The position numbers were made by a program, and so were the translations under genes. The notes beneath the pieces were generated by a model. The model was not told the origin of the DNA and made no database searches. It was given only the letters and a program-made list of their open reading frames with translations. From Neolentinus lepideus HHB14362 ss-1 (lineage: Eukaryota > Basidiomycota > Agaricomycetes > Gloeophyllales > Gloeophyllaceae): a stretch of 64,000 nucleotides of DNA. Within the stretch, counting starts at the first letter, position 1. Each line of letters starts with the position of its first letter. Shown here in pieces: positions 1 through 10,605 of this stretch. Location of the stretch: NCBI GenBank assembly GCA_001632425.1, contig KV425556.1, forward strand, positions 327,597-391,596. Reading direction: 5' to 3'.

Positions 1-996
1 TGAGATATCAATCTTCAATTTAGAGCTGCAAAACCTGTTGGAAATACCATCTGATCCTTAACATATCTTAAAGGAACCTCTTGAGTGTCACTGGCACACT
101 TTGCCCATTCCGGTGCTATCCGTTTAAACTTTGCACCAGGAAACCAAGCAGGAATATGCTTCACTACGAACATCACGGTCACATTATAACCAGTCGATCA
201 TGCTTAATGAAGTGCTTACGGATGGGTAGGACATCGACCAAAAAAGCGTTCAGGCCAAACAAGATGGAGACTTGTTTCATAGCCCTTTCAATAAGTTCGA
301 CCAACGGATCGTCATACTCCTTCGGCTCATAGCCATAGGTCACTTGTAATATGACAGCTCCAGCAGTCCTACAAGGAGATATCGTCGGTAGAGCATTGCA
401 AAGAATTGCGGGTATTACTGACCTTCGAACAGTTTTTCCGAGCTCCTCGGGATTATTTAGAACGCGCTTTAGGAAATCCCTTATCTCGTACTCTTCGATA
501 GGTGCAAACTGCTCTACAGTCGAACGCGTCCCCATATAGAGGTGGAACAACCGACGCATCGCACGAAACTCCTCGCCGAAGCGCTTCAAGCCCAGCGTCG
601 AATCCCAACCTACGAGTTCGCAAGCCATAGTCAAAGACGGCCTGTCCGAGTAAATCAAACTCTTTTTGTGAAGCATATCATATGCTGCATTCGGGGAGTT
701 CAGGAATACAAAAGGCTGGCCGAGAACATTGACGTAGACGATTCTGCCTTGATAATCGTTATCAGCCCGAGGCTCTGTCAGTGATTATGAAGAACAATAC
801 CATATAACTCGCCCCAGTCCGCAATAGTCTTCCACGGATGCTTTGTTGGCATGTCGAGGACATTGCCAACGAGAGGAAGTCCCTTAGGGCCAGGAGGGTA
901 CGGCGCCGGCAATCTTCTGCTGGTTAGTCGTCGAACTAGAAACAACGCCAACAGAGCAAGTATCGCATCGAGGCCAGTTATCTTTGAGAAAGCCAT
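1..996 (-). CDS. Cytochrome P450, copy 1 (5' part; 3' end beyond window)
   Basis: This is the first of four closely similar P450 monooxygenase genes; it runs off the left edge. I place exons at 801-996, 423-747, 220-368 and 48-163; positions 1-47 lie in the next intron. The protein starts at ATG 996 with a hydrophobic membrane anchor ([12 protein letters not shown]), then the proline-rich hinge [12 protein letters not shown], as in microsomal class II fungal P450s. The short frame that seems to end after about 66 codons simply enters intron 1, which begins within the codon after ELY. Exon lengths (196, 325, 149, 116 nt) match those of the intact copies exactly, and no lesion is seen in this part. 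The I-helix and heme regions are outside the window. The family resembles the OrdA-like (CYP64-clan) group by general impression only; substrate unknown. Confidence 0.9.
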
Positions 997-1450
997 GTCG
1001 GCGAAGATGCAGTAAACGGCAAGATACAGCTGCCTTTAAATATCAAAGATCGACGAGTCCGCCAAAGAGCTTTTGTGCCCAGTAAGTATACGGATTGTAT
1101 GATAGGTCAGCATTCAAGATCTTCCTCTACTGAGAATGAAGCAGCTGACCGTACCGATCGAAGGTGACGAGTTCATGCTGGGCTAGATAGTGCTATGAAT
1201 TTCCTTGCCCATTGAATCATAGTTCTTAGCTCCAGGACAGTACCATGAAGGTCTGTCTTAAACAGTTGTCGCATGGCCTATCCTAATCATCTCATCCGAT
1301 ATGCCAGCACGAGTATGCATAGATTCTCAAGAGTCTATGAAAGTTTCGCTGGCGAGGAGATTGGTTCTGCTTCAGAAGTCACCCGGACCGCAAAGACGAC
1401 TCGAAGCGCAACCTTATTCAGTGTGGCGCTAGTCAAGGGTATTTGGCGGT
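997..1450 (-). repeat. P450 upstream segment, copy 1 of a four-copy repeat
   Basis: The upstream DNA of this P450 shares scattered blocks with the regions upstream of the other three copies, for example GAATTTCCTTGCCCATTG and TAGCTCCAGGACAGTA. The duplication therefore included several hundred bases of promoter as well as the coding region. The boundaries are approximate. Confidence 0.6.
1035..1042 (-). promoter_or_regulatory. TATA-like element of P450 copy 1
   Basis: On the minus strand the motif TATTTAAAGGCAGC lies about 40 bp upstream of the copy 1 start codon. The same motif is found at a similar distance before all four P450 copies, so it is probably the core promoter. Confidence 0.55.
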
Positions 1451-1683
1451 GTCACGTGTAAAGTGACTTGTGATGTTCAGTCAGACTCCCTCCTCGGCAA
1501 CCATACAATGTCCATTGCATACACGCAGTGCATGGTATTACGATATGAACATATATCCCGGGACCGCAATGCTATGTCGTTGTCATGACTCGCTCCGCAG
1601 CGTTGCAGTTATAAGAGGACCGCCTGAGCTTTAGGTCGCAGCACGTCTCTCCTTGGAGTTTCCGATAGCTCCTCTGCTTCATC

Positions 1684-3845
1684 ATGTCTACTGCCACGTT
1701 TAGCGTCCAAGCCCACGAACACCCGATCAAGTCGGTCACCGTATTCAAGTCCCCGAAGGACGCCTTCGGTCAGGCGAATACTGCTGCTCAGAAAGCCGAA
1801 GTGACTCGTACGTTCTCGGTAGATCTTCAGGTATGTGTAGAGCCAATCTCCTCGGCTTTTCCTAACGGCGTCGTACTGATCCTTCCCCATACTAGGCCGG
1901 TCAGAACGAGGTCAACATCACTGGGCTCTCTAGCCGAATCGACACTCGTTCAGTTCGGGTATCGGGCTTGGGTGACAACGCCACTCTCTTCGACGTAATG
2001 TGTACCGTGTCCGAGGAGGAAAACATTACGGATGCCGACGTATCCCAGACTGTACGCCCTTTGCAGACTAAGAGAACCCTTCTTGAAGAGGAGAGGTTAG
2101 TCAGAGAACGCGAAGCAGAGCTACTTATGCTCTATGGAAAGACACTGAAGGGCGACCATATATTGCCGGCACAGATGACAACTTTCTTGGACAACTTCCT
2201 GGAAAGGGGACAGAAGAATTTGGAGGCGAAGAGCGAGCTGACGGAGCGCATTGCTGAGATCGATCGCCAGGTCCAGGAGGAGAAAAAGAGAGCACCTTCA
2301 AAAGTTGGCCAGGCAAATGGCCAAGTAGCGGTCGTGATATCTTCGGAAGCTGGTGGCCGAGTCGATCTCACGTTGACATATAGTATGTACACCTGTACGA
2401 TCTCCTGGTTTCGTCTGACGCTCTTGTCTATAACAGTCGTTAGCCATGCTACGTGGGAACCCATCTACGACTTGTTTGCCACGACAGACAAGGGCATACC
2501 AGTGCCATCCGTAGGCCTGCATTATCGTGCACGCATTTGCCAGAGCACGGGCGAGGACTGGGCCAGTACAAAGCTCGTCCTGAGCACTGCAACATCTGAT
2601 TCCGTTTCGGACGGCATTCCTGGCCTTGGCACCCTCAATATCAAGGTGGTATTGAATCGGTATCCAAAGGTGGTGGCAGCGCGGGGGATGGTTCAGCAAA
2701 GGTGTGTTATTTTATCACTTCGTCAGTGTTGGATTGGATAGCGACTGTCGCGGTGCTAACATACTTTAGAGCTGCGCCACCTGCGCCAACTCCACCATCC
2801 AACGGTCCTGCATTCAGACCCTGTCAGTATGTCCAACCGCAGCAGCAGCCCGTCTACTTTGCGGATAGATCTGTACTCCTTGGTCAAACCCAGTCATACG
2901 ACCACGCAGTTCCACGTACTATAACAATTGATCAAGATCGCGAGGACGAGTTCGGGGCTGAACTCATTGACGTACCGGAACCTGCACCTATGTCTGAGCC
3001 TACCACTACGGTCAGCGCAAGCCCGTTCTCGATGCTTTACAAAGTAGATCGCAGTGCTACCATACCGAGCGACGGGAAGGCACACCAAGTATTGATAGCT
3101 TCATTAACATTTGATGCGAGTGTGTCGCGCATTGCCGTTCCGCGAAAGAAACCCGTGGCTTATCTAAAGGTAATTTGATGTTGTCTGCGAAATCATGATA
3201 TCATGGGTGACGTGCTGCCCGTCTCAGTGTCGGGTCAAGAATACAAGCAACTACCGACTGCTTCCGGGACCTGTTAGAGTTTTTCTAGACGAGGGATATG
3301 TTTCCACAACGTCAATAGCGGTCAGTCTTATATTGGAGATATGCACGGCGTATTCTAACCCAGCTCAGGACGTCAATGCTGGCGACAGTTTCGATTGCAT
3401 TTTGGGCGTGGATACTTCCATTCACCTGTCGTACAGGCGTAGCTCCTCCACCGTCAAAGAAGCTCGAAACGCATTCAGCGAGCAATTCAAGATAACATCG
3501 TACTATGTCGAGACAGTCATTCGTAACAAGCACCGCTCTCAGATATCCGAGCTTATTGTACGTGATGCGGTACCTCACGCAAGCTCCCTGCTCGCGGGTC
3601 TGGATGGAAAGGTTAGAATCGTATTGAGGGAGCCCGTTGCACTCGCCGAAGCGAAGCCTGGGGAGCTCACGCAGGTGGGCGACAAGGGTCTCAAGGTGCG
3701 CTGGGTATCCAAGGATCATCAAGCGGAAGGGGAATATGCATGGGAGTGCAAACTTGACGCTAGTGAGGAGATTAAGTTGGTCGTGAAATACGAAGTGAAA
3801 GCTCCAGTGGATGTCATGTGGCAGGAGTCTGTTGTCTCAGGCTGA
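1684..3845 (+). CDS. DUF4139 (MuiA/F37C4.5-like) domain protein
   Basis: Six exons (1684-1830, 1896-2382, 2437-2701, 2770-3169, 3228-3320, 3369-3845) encode 622 residues. The N-terminal ~100 residues fit the DUF4140 region. A charged coiled coil follows around residues 95-180, with runs such as LLEEERLVREREAE. The rest is the beta-rich DUF4139 domain, recognised from SHATWEPIYDL, VKNTSNYRLLPGPVRVFLD and the closing PVDV segment. A Pro/Gln-rich insert (PPAPTPPSNG) lies in the middle. This family is widespread in fungi and bacteria (mucoidy inhibitor-like) but its biochemical role is not established, so I assign none. There is no signal peptide, so a cytosolic location is likely. It sits between P450 copies 1 and 2 on the opposite strand. 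Confidence 0.9.
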
Positions 3846-4339
3846 GTGTGTTCTCCACCTTAAAGACCTATTGATGGTTTACTTGTACTTCGTGTAATCA
3901 GTGTGTAACCTTTTCCAGATGACCTCTTGCTGAGGCTGCGAAGTGTCGAATTAGGCTTCGCGGTGTCATCACGTGACAATAGCGTGACTATCACTGAGGT
4001 AACGGCATCCTGCACAAGGTACGCAAATAGTAACTTTCTCCGCGACCGTGCCGCCCGCTATAGCATGCTGAAAAGAGCCGACTCATCATCTGCTACCTGG
4101 ACACATTTTTGTCGTCCGTCCCAAACAAGTTTTCAAAAGCAGCATCTTCATCTCATGCCATTCACATCCATGGTCTAGCTATATCGCATATTTCTATGTT
4201 TTGCTCATTTTCAAGCCATCGTATCAATCATGTATGTCAATAGCCAGTTGAGACACAAAATTCGTATCTCTGGAATTGAATAACTGAATCGCAATCGCAC
4301 CTCCTCATTTACGCCTGAATCTCCTCGCAACGAAACACA
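3846..4339. other. Intergenic, convergent 3' ends
   Basis: This lies between the stop of the DUF4139 gene and the stop of the P450 copy 2 pseudogene, so two genes converge here. No coding signal or repeat was seen. Confidence 0.6.
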
Positions 4340-6232
4340 TTATTTGGCTTCGTCCTCGACGAGAATCAAGTGACGTGTACTCTCTGATCGCGGTTTAATG
4401 TCGCATCTGAAAGGAGCCGGGTGACTACAGAACACCGCCTGATGTTCAGCATTTGATTGTGTATGTCAAAACTGAGGACTATACCTAATTGTGATGCTGG
4501 AGAAGTCGATGACAGTTTCAATCGGACGCCCTGTCGCATCGACTGGCTTCGATATATTGAATACGGCGAGAGATGCAGCGCATAACAACCATATGGAGGC
4601 CTCGCCAAGGTGACGGCCTGACCTCTGCATTAGGCAAACGACGGTCTAGAGATGAAGCTCAGTTCTCAACTAACCTGGGCAAATGCTGCATGGGACTCAA
4701 GATAAGCGATCTTCATTGCTACTTGGGAATAGACCCTTCCTACCGTCGACCAAACCCAAAGCAATATTCTCGAGGGTCATGTTCGGGTTGGCTACCGAGA
4801 AATCGGTCTGGATTGAATGTCATAAGATTGGCATATGTCTTGGGATCATGCAAGAATTTCCTGGATAGCGATATAAGTGCGTCGTGTATCGAGTCGCTGA
4901 TTATGTTACAAACTATATATTAGCAATGACCATGGTTCCTTCCGGAATGAAGTAGCCGTCGTGGATGTCATCTTGCATGAGACGGTGAGCGAGATCTTCG
5001 GCACACCACCATTCGCATATCAACACACCGTCGCGGGACGAAATGACAGCTTACCGAAAGGACCGACAGGATGCCACCGGAAAACTTCCTTGACCAGAGC
5101 ATCGACGTAAGGTAGCTGATCCCGATCTGCCAAGGACGGTAATCTATCATTCCCAATCATGGCATCAATCTCTGCCTGTGCCTTCGTCTGTGCCTCTGGA
5201 TATAACATCATCGTCAAGAAGAATGTCGTCACTGAGGAAGCAGGCTATAGACGATTCGAGTGGGGTAATCGTCAATGAGATCAATGTAGACTAACTGTAT
5301 CGGTGCCTCCTTGAGTGTCACTGGCACACTTTGCCCATTCCGATGCTATCCGTTTAAACCTTGCACCAGGAAACCAAGCAGGAATATGCTTCACTATGAA
5401 CATCACAGTCACATTATGACCCGTTGATCATGCTTAACGAAGTGCTTACGGATGGGCAGGACATCGACCAAAAAGGTATTCGGGGTAGTCAAGATGGATA
5501 CTTGTTTCATAGCCCTGTCAATAAGTTCAACCAACGGGTCGTCATACTCCTTCGGCTCATAGCTATAGGTTACTTTCAATATGATAGCTCCAATAGACCT
5601 ATGAAAAGGGACTGTCAGGAGAACACTACAGCAAACCACGGGCGTTACTGACCTTCGAATGGCTCCGCCGAAGTCATTAGGATTATTCAGAACGCGCTTT
5701 AGGAAACTCTTTATCTCGTACTCTTCGATAGGTACGAATTGCTCTATGCTTGAACGTGTCCCCATATAGAGGTGGAATAGCCGACGCATCGCACGAAACT
5801 CCTCGCTAAAACGCTTCAAACCTAGCGTCCGATCCTAACCTATGAGTTCGCAAGCCATAGTCCACGAAGGCCTGTCCGAGTAAATCAAACTCTTTTTGTC
5901 TAGCATATCATATGCTGTGTTCGGGGAGTTCAGGAATACCAGAGGCTGGCCGAGAACATTGACGTAGACGATTCCGCCTTTATAATTGTTATCAGCCCGA
6001 GGCTCTGTCAGTGATTATGAAGAACAATACCGTATAGCTCGCCCCAATCCGCGATAGTCTTCCACGGATGCTTTGTTGGCATGTCGAGGACATTGCCAAC
6101 GAGAGGAAGTCCCTTAGGGCCGGGGGGGTACGGCGCCGGCGGTCTTCTGCTGGTTAGTCGCCAAACTAGAAACATTAATGCCAGCAGAGCAAGTATTGCA
6201 TCGAGGCCAGTCATCAGTGAGAGAGACATCAT
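4340..6232 (-). pseudogene. Cytochrome P450, copy 2 (pseudogene)
   Basis: A complete-length relative of copies 3 and 4 with at least three disabling lesions. First, the conserved Trp codon after ELIG is TAG (5835-5837). Second, about 275 bp are missing at about 5310, joining the sequence after ASDTQ directly to the I-helix microexon; the end of exon 4, intron 4, exon 5 and intron 5 are gone. Third, the split Trp codon before KFLHD has become TA|G (last exon base at 4914). The N-terminal anchor, EVFRWHP (ExxR), the FGFGRR heme region, the 11-nt cysteine exon (4675-4685) and the [15 protein letters not shown]-terminus are all still readable, so decay is fairly recent. Start is ATG 6232 or 6229. 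Confidence 0.9.
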
Positions 6233-7100
6233 GTCGGTGAAGATGTGGAACACAAAGGACACAGTTGCCTTTAAATATCTAAGAGTCTATTCTCGTGACA
6301 AGGAGCTTCGATAGCTGAATAAGCTGAACTTCAGCGGTGGAGTATTCGTCGGCTGACATGTCGCTAGCATGACCCATACCTGTATAGCGAGTACACTTCC
6401 AGCTCTCAGAATAATTCAATTGACCGAACCAATCGAAGCTAGGGGCTTCATAGCTGCCCTGAATCGTGCTGTGAATTTCCTTGCCCATTGAAATTGGAAA
6501 ATTATAGTACATAGCTCCTTGAACAAAGTATGAATGCTTCTCTTGAGTGGTTTTGAAATGGTCCATGATCTCAACAGATATGGCAGCACGATTGCACAGA
6601 GATACTCAAGAGTGTCTGGACTTGAAGCGAATAGCATTGAATCTCTTCTCAGACCGGCGTTCATATCTGCAGATATCCCGACTCGTAACGACGACTCACA
6701 AGCACAACCTTATTCAAGGCATGAGAAACCTCTGTATAGTAAAACCTGAATAAGATCATTTGATAGAAAGACCGTATCCCCGTTAGAACGACTCACTGGA
6801 GACACTAGTCAATGTTTGCGGTCTTGATGTCAGCATAAGATTAATATAAGTCATTCAACAACTCGATTGGAGTCTATCCCATCTGCATTTTCAAGAGACA
6901 CCCCGCTGTCAACAGTTTTAAATTAAGCTAGTTGTCGGACGTCTCGCAAGGGTGCCAGTCAGTACAGTCAGTTCTTCGCCCATGTCTGTAATACCCCATA
7001 TTCTGCCACACCACGTCGCTCTGGCTTCCGCAAGAACCATGAAGGGGGGCATCTCATTGGCTAGACTTTGTGATATTCTCACGTACTGCTTTTGTAGACC
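6233..7100 (-). repeat. P450 upstream segment, copy 2 of a four-copy repeat
   Basis: This is the best-preserved copy of the upstream segment. It matches the region before copy 4 (about 37.95-38.75 kb, opposite orientation) as far out as the blocks GGCAGAATATGGGGT, GACTGTACTGACTGGC and CACCCTTG.GAGACGT (at about 6.95-7.02 kb here). The duplicated unit therefore carried at least 750 bp of upstream DNA. No gene is seen in it. Confidence 0.65.
6270..6277 (-). promoter_or_regulatory. TATA-like element of P450 copy 2
   Basis: The TATTTAAAGGCA motif is conserved upstream of this pseudogene, as in the other P450 copies. Confidence 0.5.
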
Positions 7101-7408
7101 GCCTAGCAACTGTGGCAATGGTCTTGCGGGTGAGCCCTGTCTGCATCTACTACAGCACGACTATAGCCTACTGCAGTACGCTCCAGTGACCCAGCGCGGC
7201 GAGAAGTCGCACTGAGGCAACACTAACGTCTGAGACCAACTCACAACTGCGTCTCCTCCTTCGATAGTCACTACGTATGGTATTAATAAAATTCCACTCT
7301 TACTATGTAACCACGTGTAAACGCGGCCTTCGTATCTCTGGAGTAGAACCACTATATTGCGGCCGCACCTCCTCATCCAGGGCTGAATCACTTCGCGAAT
7401 GGAGCGTA
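7101..7408. other. Intergenic between P450 copies 2 and 3
   Basis: This holds the 3' flank of copy 3 and the distal upstream region of copy 2. I see no coding region with support. Confidence 0.5.
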
Positions 7409-9551
7409 TCACTTGGCTTCGTCCTCGACAAGAATCAAGAGACGCGCAGTCTCCGATCGTGGCTTGATATCGCATTTGAAAGGAGCTGGATGGCTGCGGA
7501 CCATTCAGCATTCAGGCCGTTTATAAAAACGGAGAACCATACCTGATTGTGGCGCTGGAGAAGTCGATATCAGGTTCAATTGGACGTCCCGCCGCATCGA
7601 CTGGCTTCGACATGGTGAACACAGCAAGAGATGCAGCGCATGATAGCCAGACGGATGCCTCGGCAAGGTTGCGACCTGGCCTCTGTGTTGGAAGAGAATC
7701 ACTTAGAGATGGAACTGGGTTTTCTACTAACCTGGGCAAACGCTGCATAGGGCTCAAAATAAGCGACTTTCATTTATACTTGAAAAGAGAGTTTTCCTAC
7801 CGTCTACCGAACCCAAAGCAATATTCTCGAGGGTCGTGCTCGGATTTACTACCGAGAAATCGGTCTGGATTGAACGTTATAGGATCGGCGTACGTCTTGG
7901 GATCATGCAAGAATTTCCTGTACGGTAATATAAGTGTATGTAGTATCGAATATGACTATATCACGAACCATATATTAGCAACGACGGTGGTTCCCTCTGG
8001 GATGAAGTAACCGTCGTGGATGTCATCTTGCATGAGACGGTGAGGGAGATCTTCGGCACACGACCATTCGCATATCAACACACTGTAACAGATGAAGGGA
8101 CATCTTACCAAGCGCAACGACAGGATGCCACCGGAAAACTTCCTTGACCAGAGCATCGACGTAAGGTAGATGATCCCGATCTGCCAAGGACGGTAATCTA
8201 TCATTCCCAATCACGGCATCAATCTCTGCCTGTGCCTTCTTCTGTGCCTCTGGGTATAACATCATCGTCAAGAAGAATGTCGTGACTGAGGAAACAGTCT
8301 ATAGATGATGTAAGTGGGTTAATCGTCAACGGGATCAACATAGACTGACTGTATCAGCGCCTCCTGTATACATGGGCGGCGAGACCATAGGATCGTATTA
8401 AGTCAAAGTTATTTACTTGACAAGGCCGTCGAGACATGCTCACCGCCATACATTGATGCAGCTGCTCTCTTTATGACAGTCTCTTCTTCGAGTGTGACGT
8501 GCTTCCCTTCGAGGAACCGAGAAGTGAATGACGGAACTGCGCTGCCTTTGGCCTGTTGGAATATCAATATTCGTTTTACAGCTACGAAGCCTCCTGGAAA
8601 TACCATCCGATCCTTAACATATCTCAAAGGAACTTCTTGAATGTCATTGGAACACTTTGCCCATTCCGGTGCTATTCGCTTAAACTTTGCACCAGGAAAC
8701 CAAGCAGGAACATGCTTCACTGCGAACACGGAGTTGAGATCATGACGCGATGATCATGCTAATAAAGTACTTACGGATGGGTAACACATCGACCAGAAAG
8801 GCGTTCGGGCTAGTCAGGATGGAGAATTGTTCCATCGTTCTATCGATAAGCTCGACTAGCGAGTCCCCATGGTCTTTTGGCTCATAGCCATACGTCACTT
8901 TCAATATGACAGCTCCAGCAGTCCTACGAGGAGAGATCGTCAGGAGAACATTACAGTGGACCACGGCCGTTGCTGACCTTCTAATGGCTTCGCCGAAGTC
9001 ATCTGGATTATTCAGAATGCGCTTGAGGAAACCCTTTATCTCGTACTCTTCGATATGTGCGAACTGCTCTACGCTCGAACGTGACCCCATATAGAGGTGG
9101 AATAGCCGACGCATCGCACGAAACTCCTGGCCAAAACGTTTCAAGCCCAGCGTCCAATCCCAACCTACGAGTTCGCAAGCCATAGTCAAAGAAGGCCTGT
9201 CGGAGTAAATCAAACTCTTTTTGTCTAGCATATCATATGCTGCATCCGCGGAGTTTAAGAACACCAGAGGCTGGCCGAGAACATTGACATAGATGATCCC
9301 GCCTTGGTGATCGTTATCAGCCCGAGGCTTCATCAATGATTGCAGAGGACAGTACCGTATAGCTCGCCCCAGTCCGCGACAGTCTTCCACATGTGTTTGG
9401 CTGGCATGTCGAGGACATTGCCAACAAGAGGAAGCCCTTTGGGGCCAGGAGGGTACGGCGCCGGCGGTCTTCTGCTGATTAGTCGTCGAACTAGAAACAA
9501 TGCCAGCAGAGCAAGTAACGCATCTAGGCCAGTTATCGGTAAGAAAGCCAT
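7409..9551 (-). CDS. Cytochrome P450, copy 3 (intact)
   Basis: A 12-exon P450 of about 508 residues with the same architecture as copy 4. Checked exons include 9356-9551, 8978-9302, a 14-nt exon at 8350-8363 and an 11-nt exon at 7732-7742. Visible landmarks in order are the N-terminal anchor ([18 protein letters not shown]), [12 protein letters not shown], the C-helix [19 protein letters not shown], the I-helix GGGADTTVSS (partly from the 14-nt exon), EVFRWHP (ExxR), FNPDRF, and FGFGRRVCPG, whose heme-ligand Cys comes from the 11-nt exon. The C-terminus is [14 protein letters not shown]. Intron 11 can be aligned only if the acceptor is CCGCAG just before CATCCAGC. No stop or frame lesion was found. 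It is likely an ER-anchored monooxygenase; substrate unknown. Confidence 0.93.
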
Positions 9552-10200
9552 GTCGATAGAAATGTGAAAACCGTTAAGATACAGCTGCCTTTAAATATCG
9601 AAGAGTCTGCTCTCATGATAAGGAAATTCGATACCACCGAGGTCCGTACGACTCGCATGACAGCTCAGGGTTCCGTAGCCGTCTAGCAGATGCACTTCCA
9701 GTAGTTGGGATGAAGCAATTGGCTGGAGCAATCGAAGCTGATGGATTCATTGCGGCCCTAGATTGTGCCGTGCATTTCCTTGCACATCAGATTCGGAAAA
9801 CCATAGTACATAGCTCCAGGACAGTATCACGGACGCTTGGCACTTGTGGGATGGCCCACCCTGATCGTGTCGTCGAACATGCCGGCACGATTGCGCATAA
9901 ATTCTCAAGGGTCTCGAGACTTGAAGCCAGCAATCCTGGAGCTCTTTTCAGACCGTGCCACTGTTATATAGCGTCCTAAGAGTTTGACAGATATATCGTA
10001 TCGCAGAGATTTGTTCCGCCTCATGAGTCAGCTGACCCGCATGCTGCTCGCAAAGACGACTCACAAGGGCAGCTTTGTCCAAAGCAGAAGATACCCTTCT
10101 ATAATAGTCTCAAAAAGATCGCTCGATAGACAGCCAGTCAATGGCCGCACGAGTTTAGCGGGCTTCATTATCAATGCTTGGCGCAACACCCATTGACATC
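9552..10200 (-). repeat. P450 upstream segment, copy 3 of a four-copy repeat
   Basis: This shares blocks with the other P450 upstream regions, including ATAGTACATAGCTCC and the TTCTCAAG.GTCT stretch. Beyond about 10.2 kb the similarity is no longer visible. The remaining DNA up to 10605 has no supported gene. Confidence 0.6.
9590..9597 (-). promoter_or_regulatory. TATA-like element of P450 copy 3
   Basis: TATTTAAAGGCAGCTGTATC is present about 40 bp upstream of ATG 9551. The same 20-base string precedes copy 4. Confidence 0.55.
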
Positions 10201-10605
10201 TTGACCCTTGAATACGTAAAACCCAAACCTCAGTCAATTCAAAATGCAAAGACGTGCAACTCACCAGTAATGTTAGCTCAACATCTTAGGAGGGTGGTCA
10301 GTATAACGCACAAAAATACATTCCATACACATTTCATATGTTGACATGTATGAATCCAGAGAGACAGATGTGTGCTAACGAGCGTGGTGATAAATAACAT
10401 CAAATAGCGGACGCTTATTTTCGCCGCATCAAAAATACCGCGAATAAAATCAAGTCGCGCTATGGTGAAGGTGTCATCAGAGACGACCAAAAGTCTACCT
10501 AGAGAAAATTAAGACGAGTCATGCATGAGGATTCAAACCAGATTACAAATGAAAAGAACAGAGGAAAAAGAAATCGTACATTGGTCGTGGCTGATATTCA
10601 GATTT

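Noticed and set aside
778..800. Apparent early stops after ELYGIVLHNH in P450 copies 1, 2 and 4
   Set aside because: These lie in a 53-bp intron. A GT donor two bases after TAY and an AAG acceptor restore [10 protein letters not shown] in frame.
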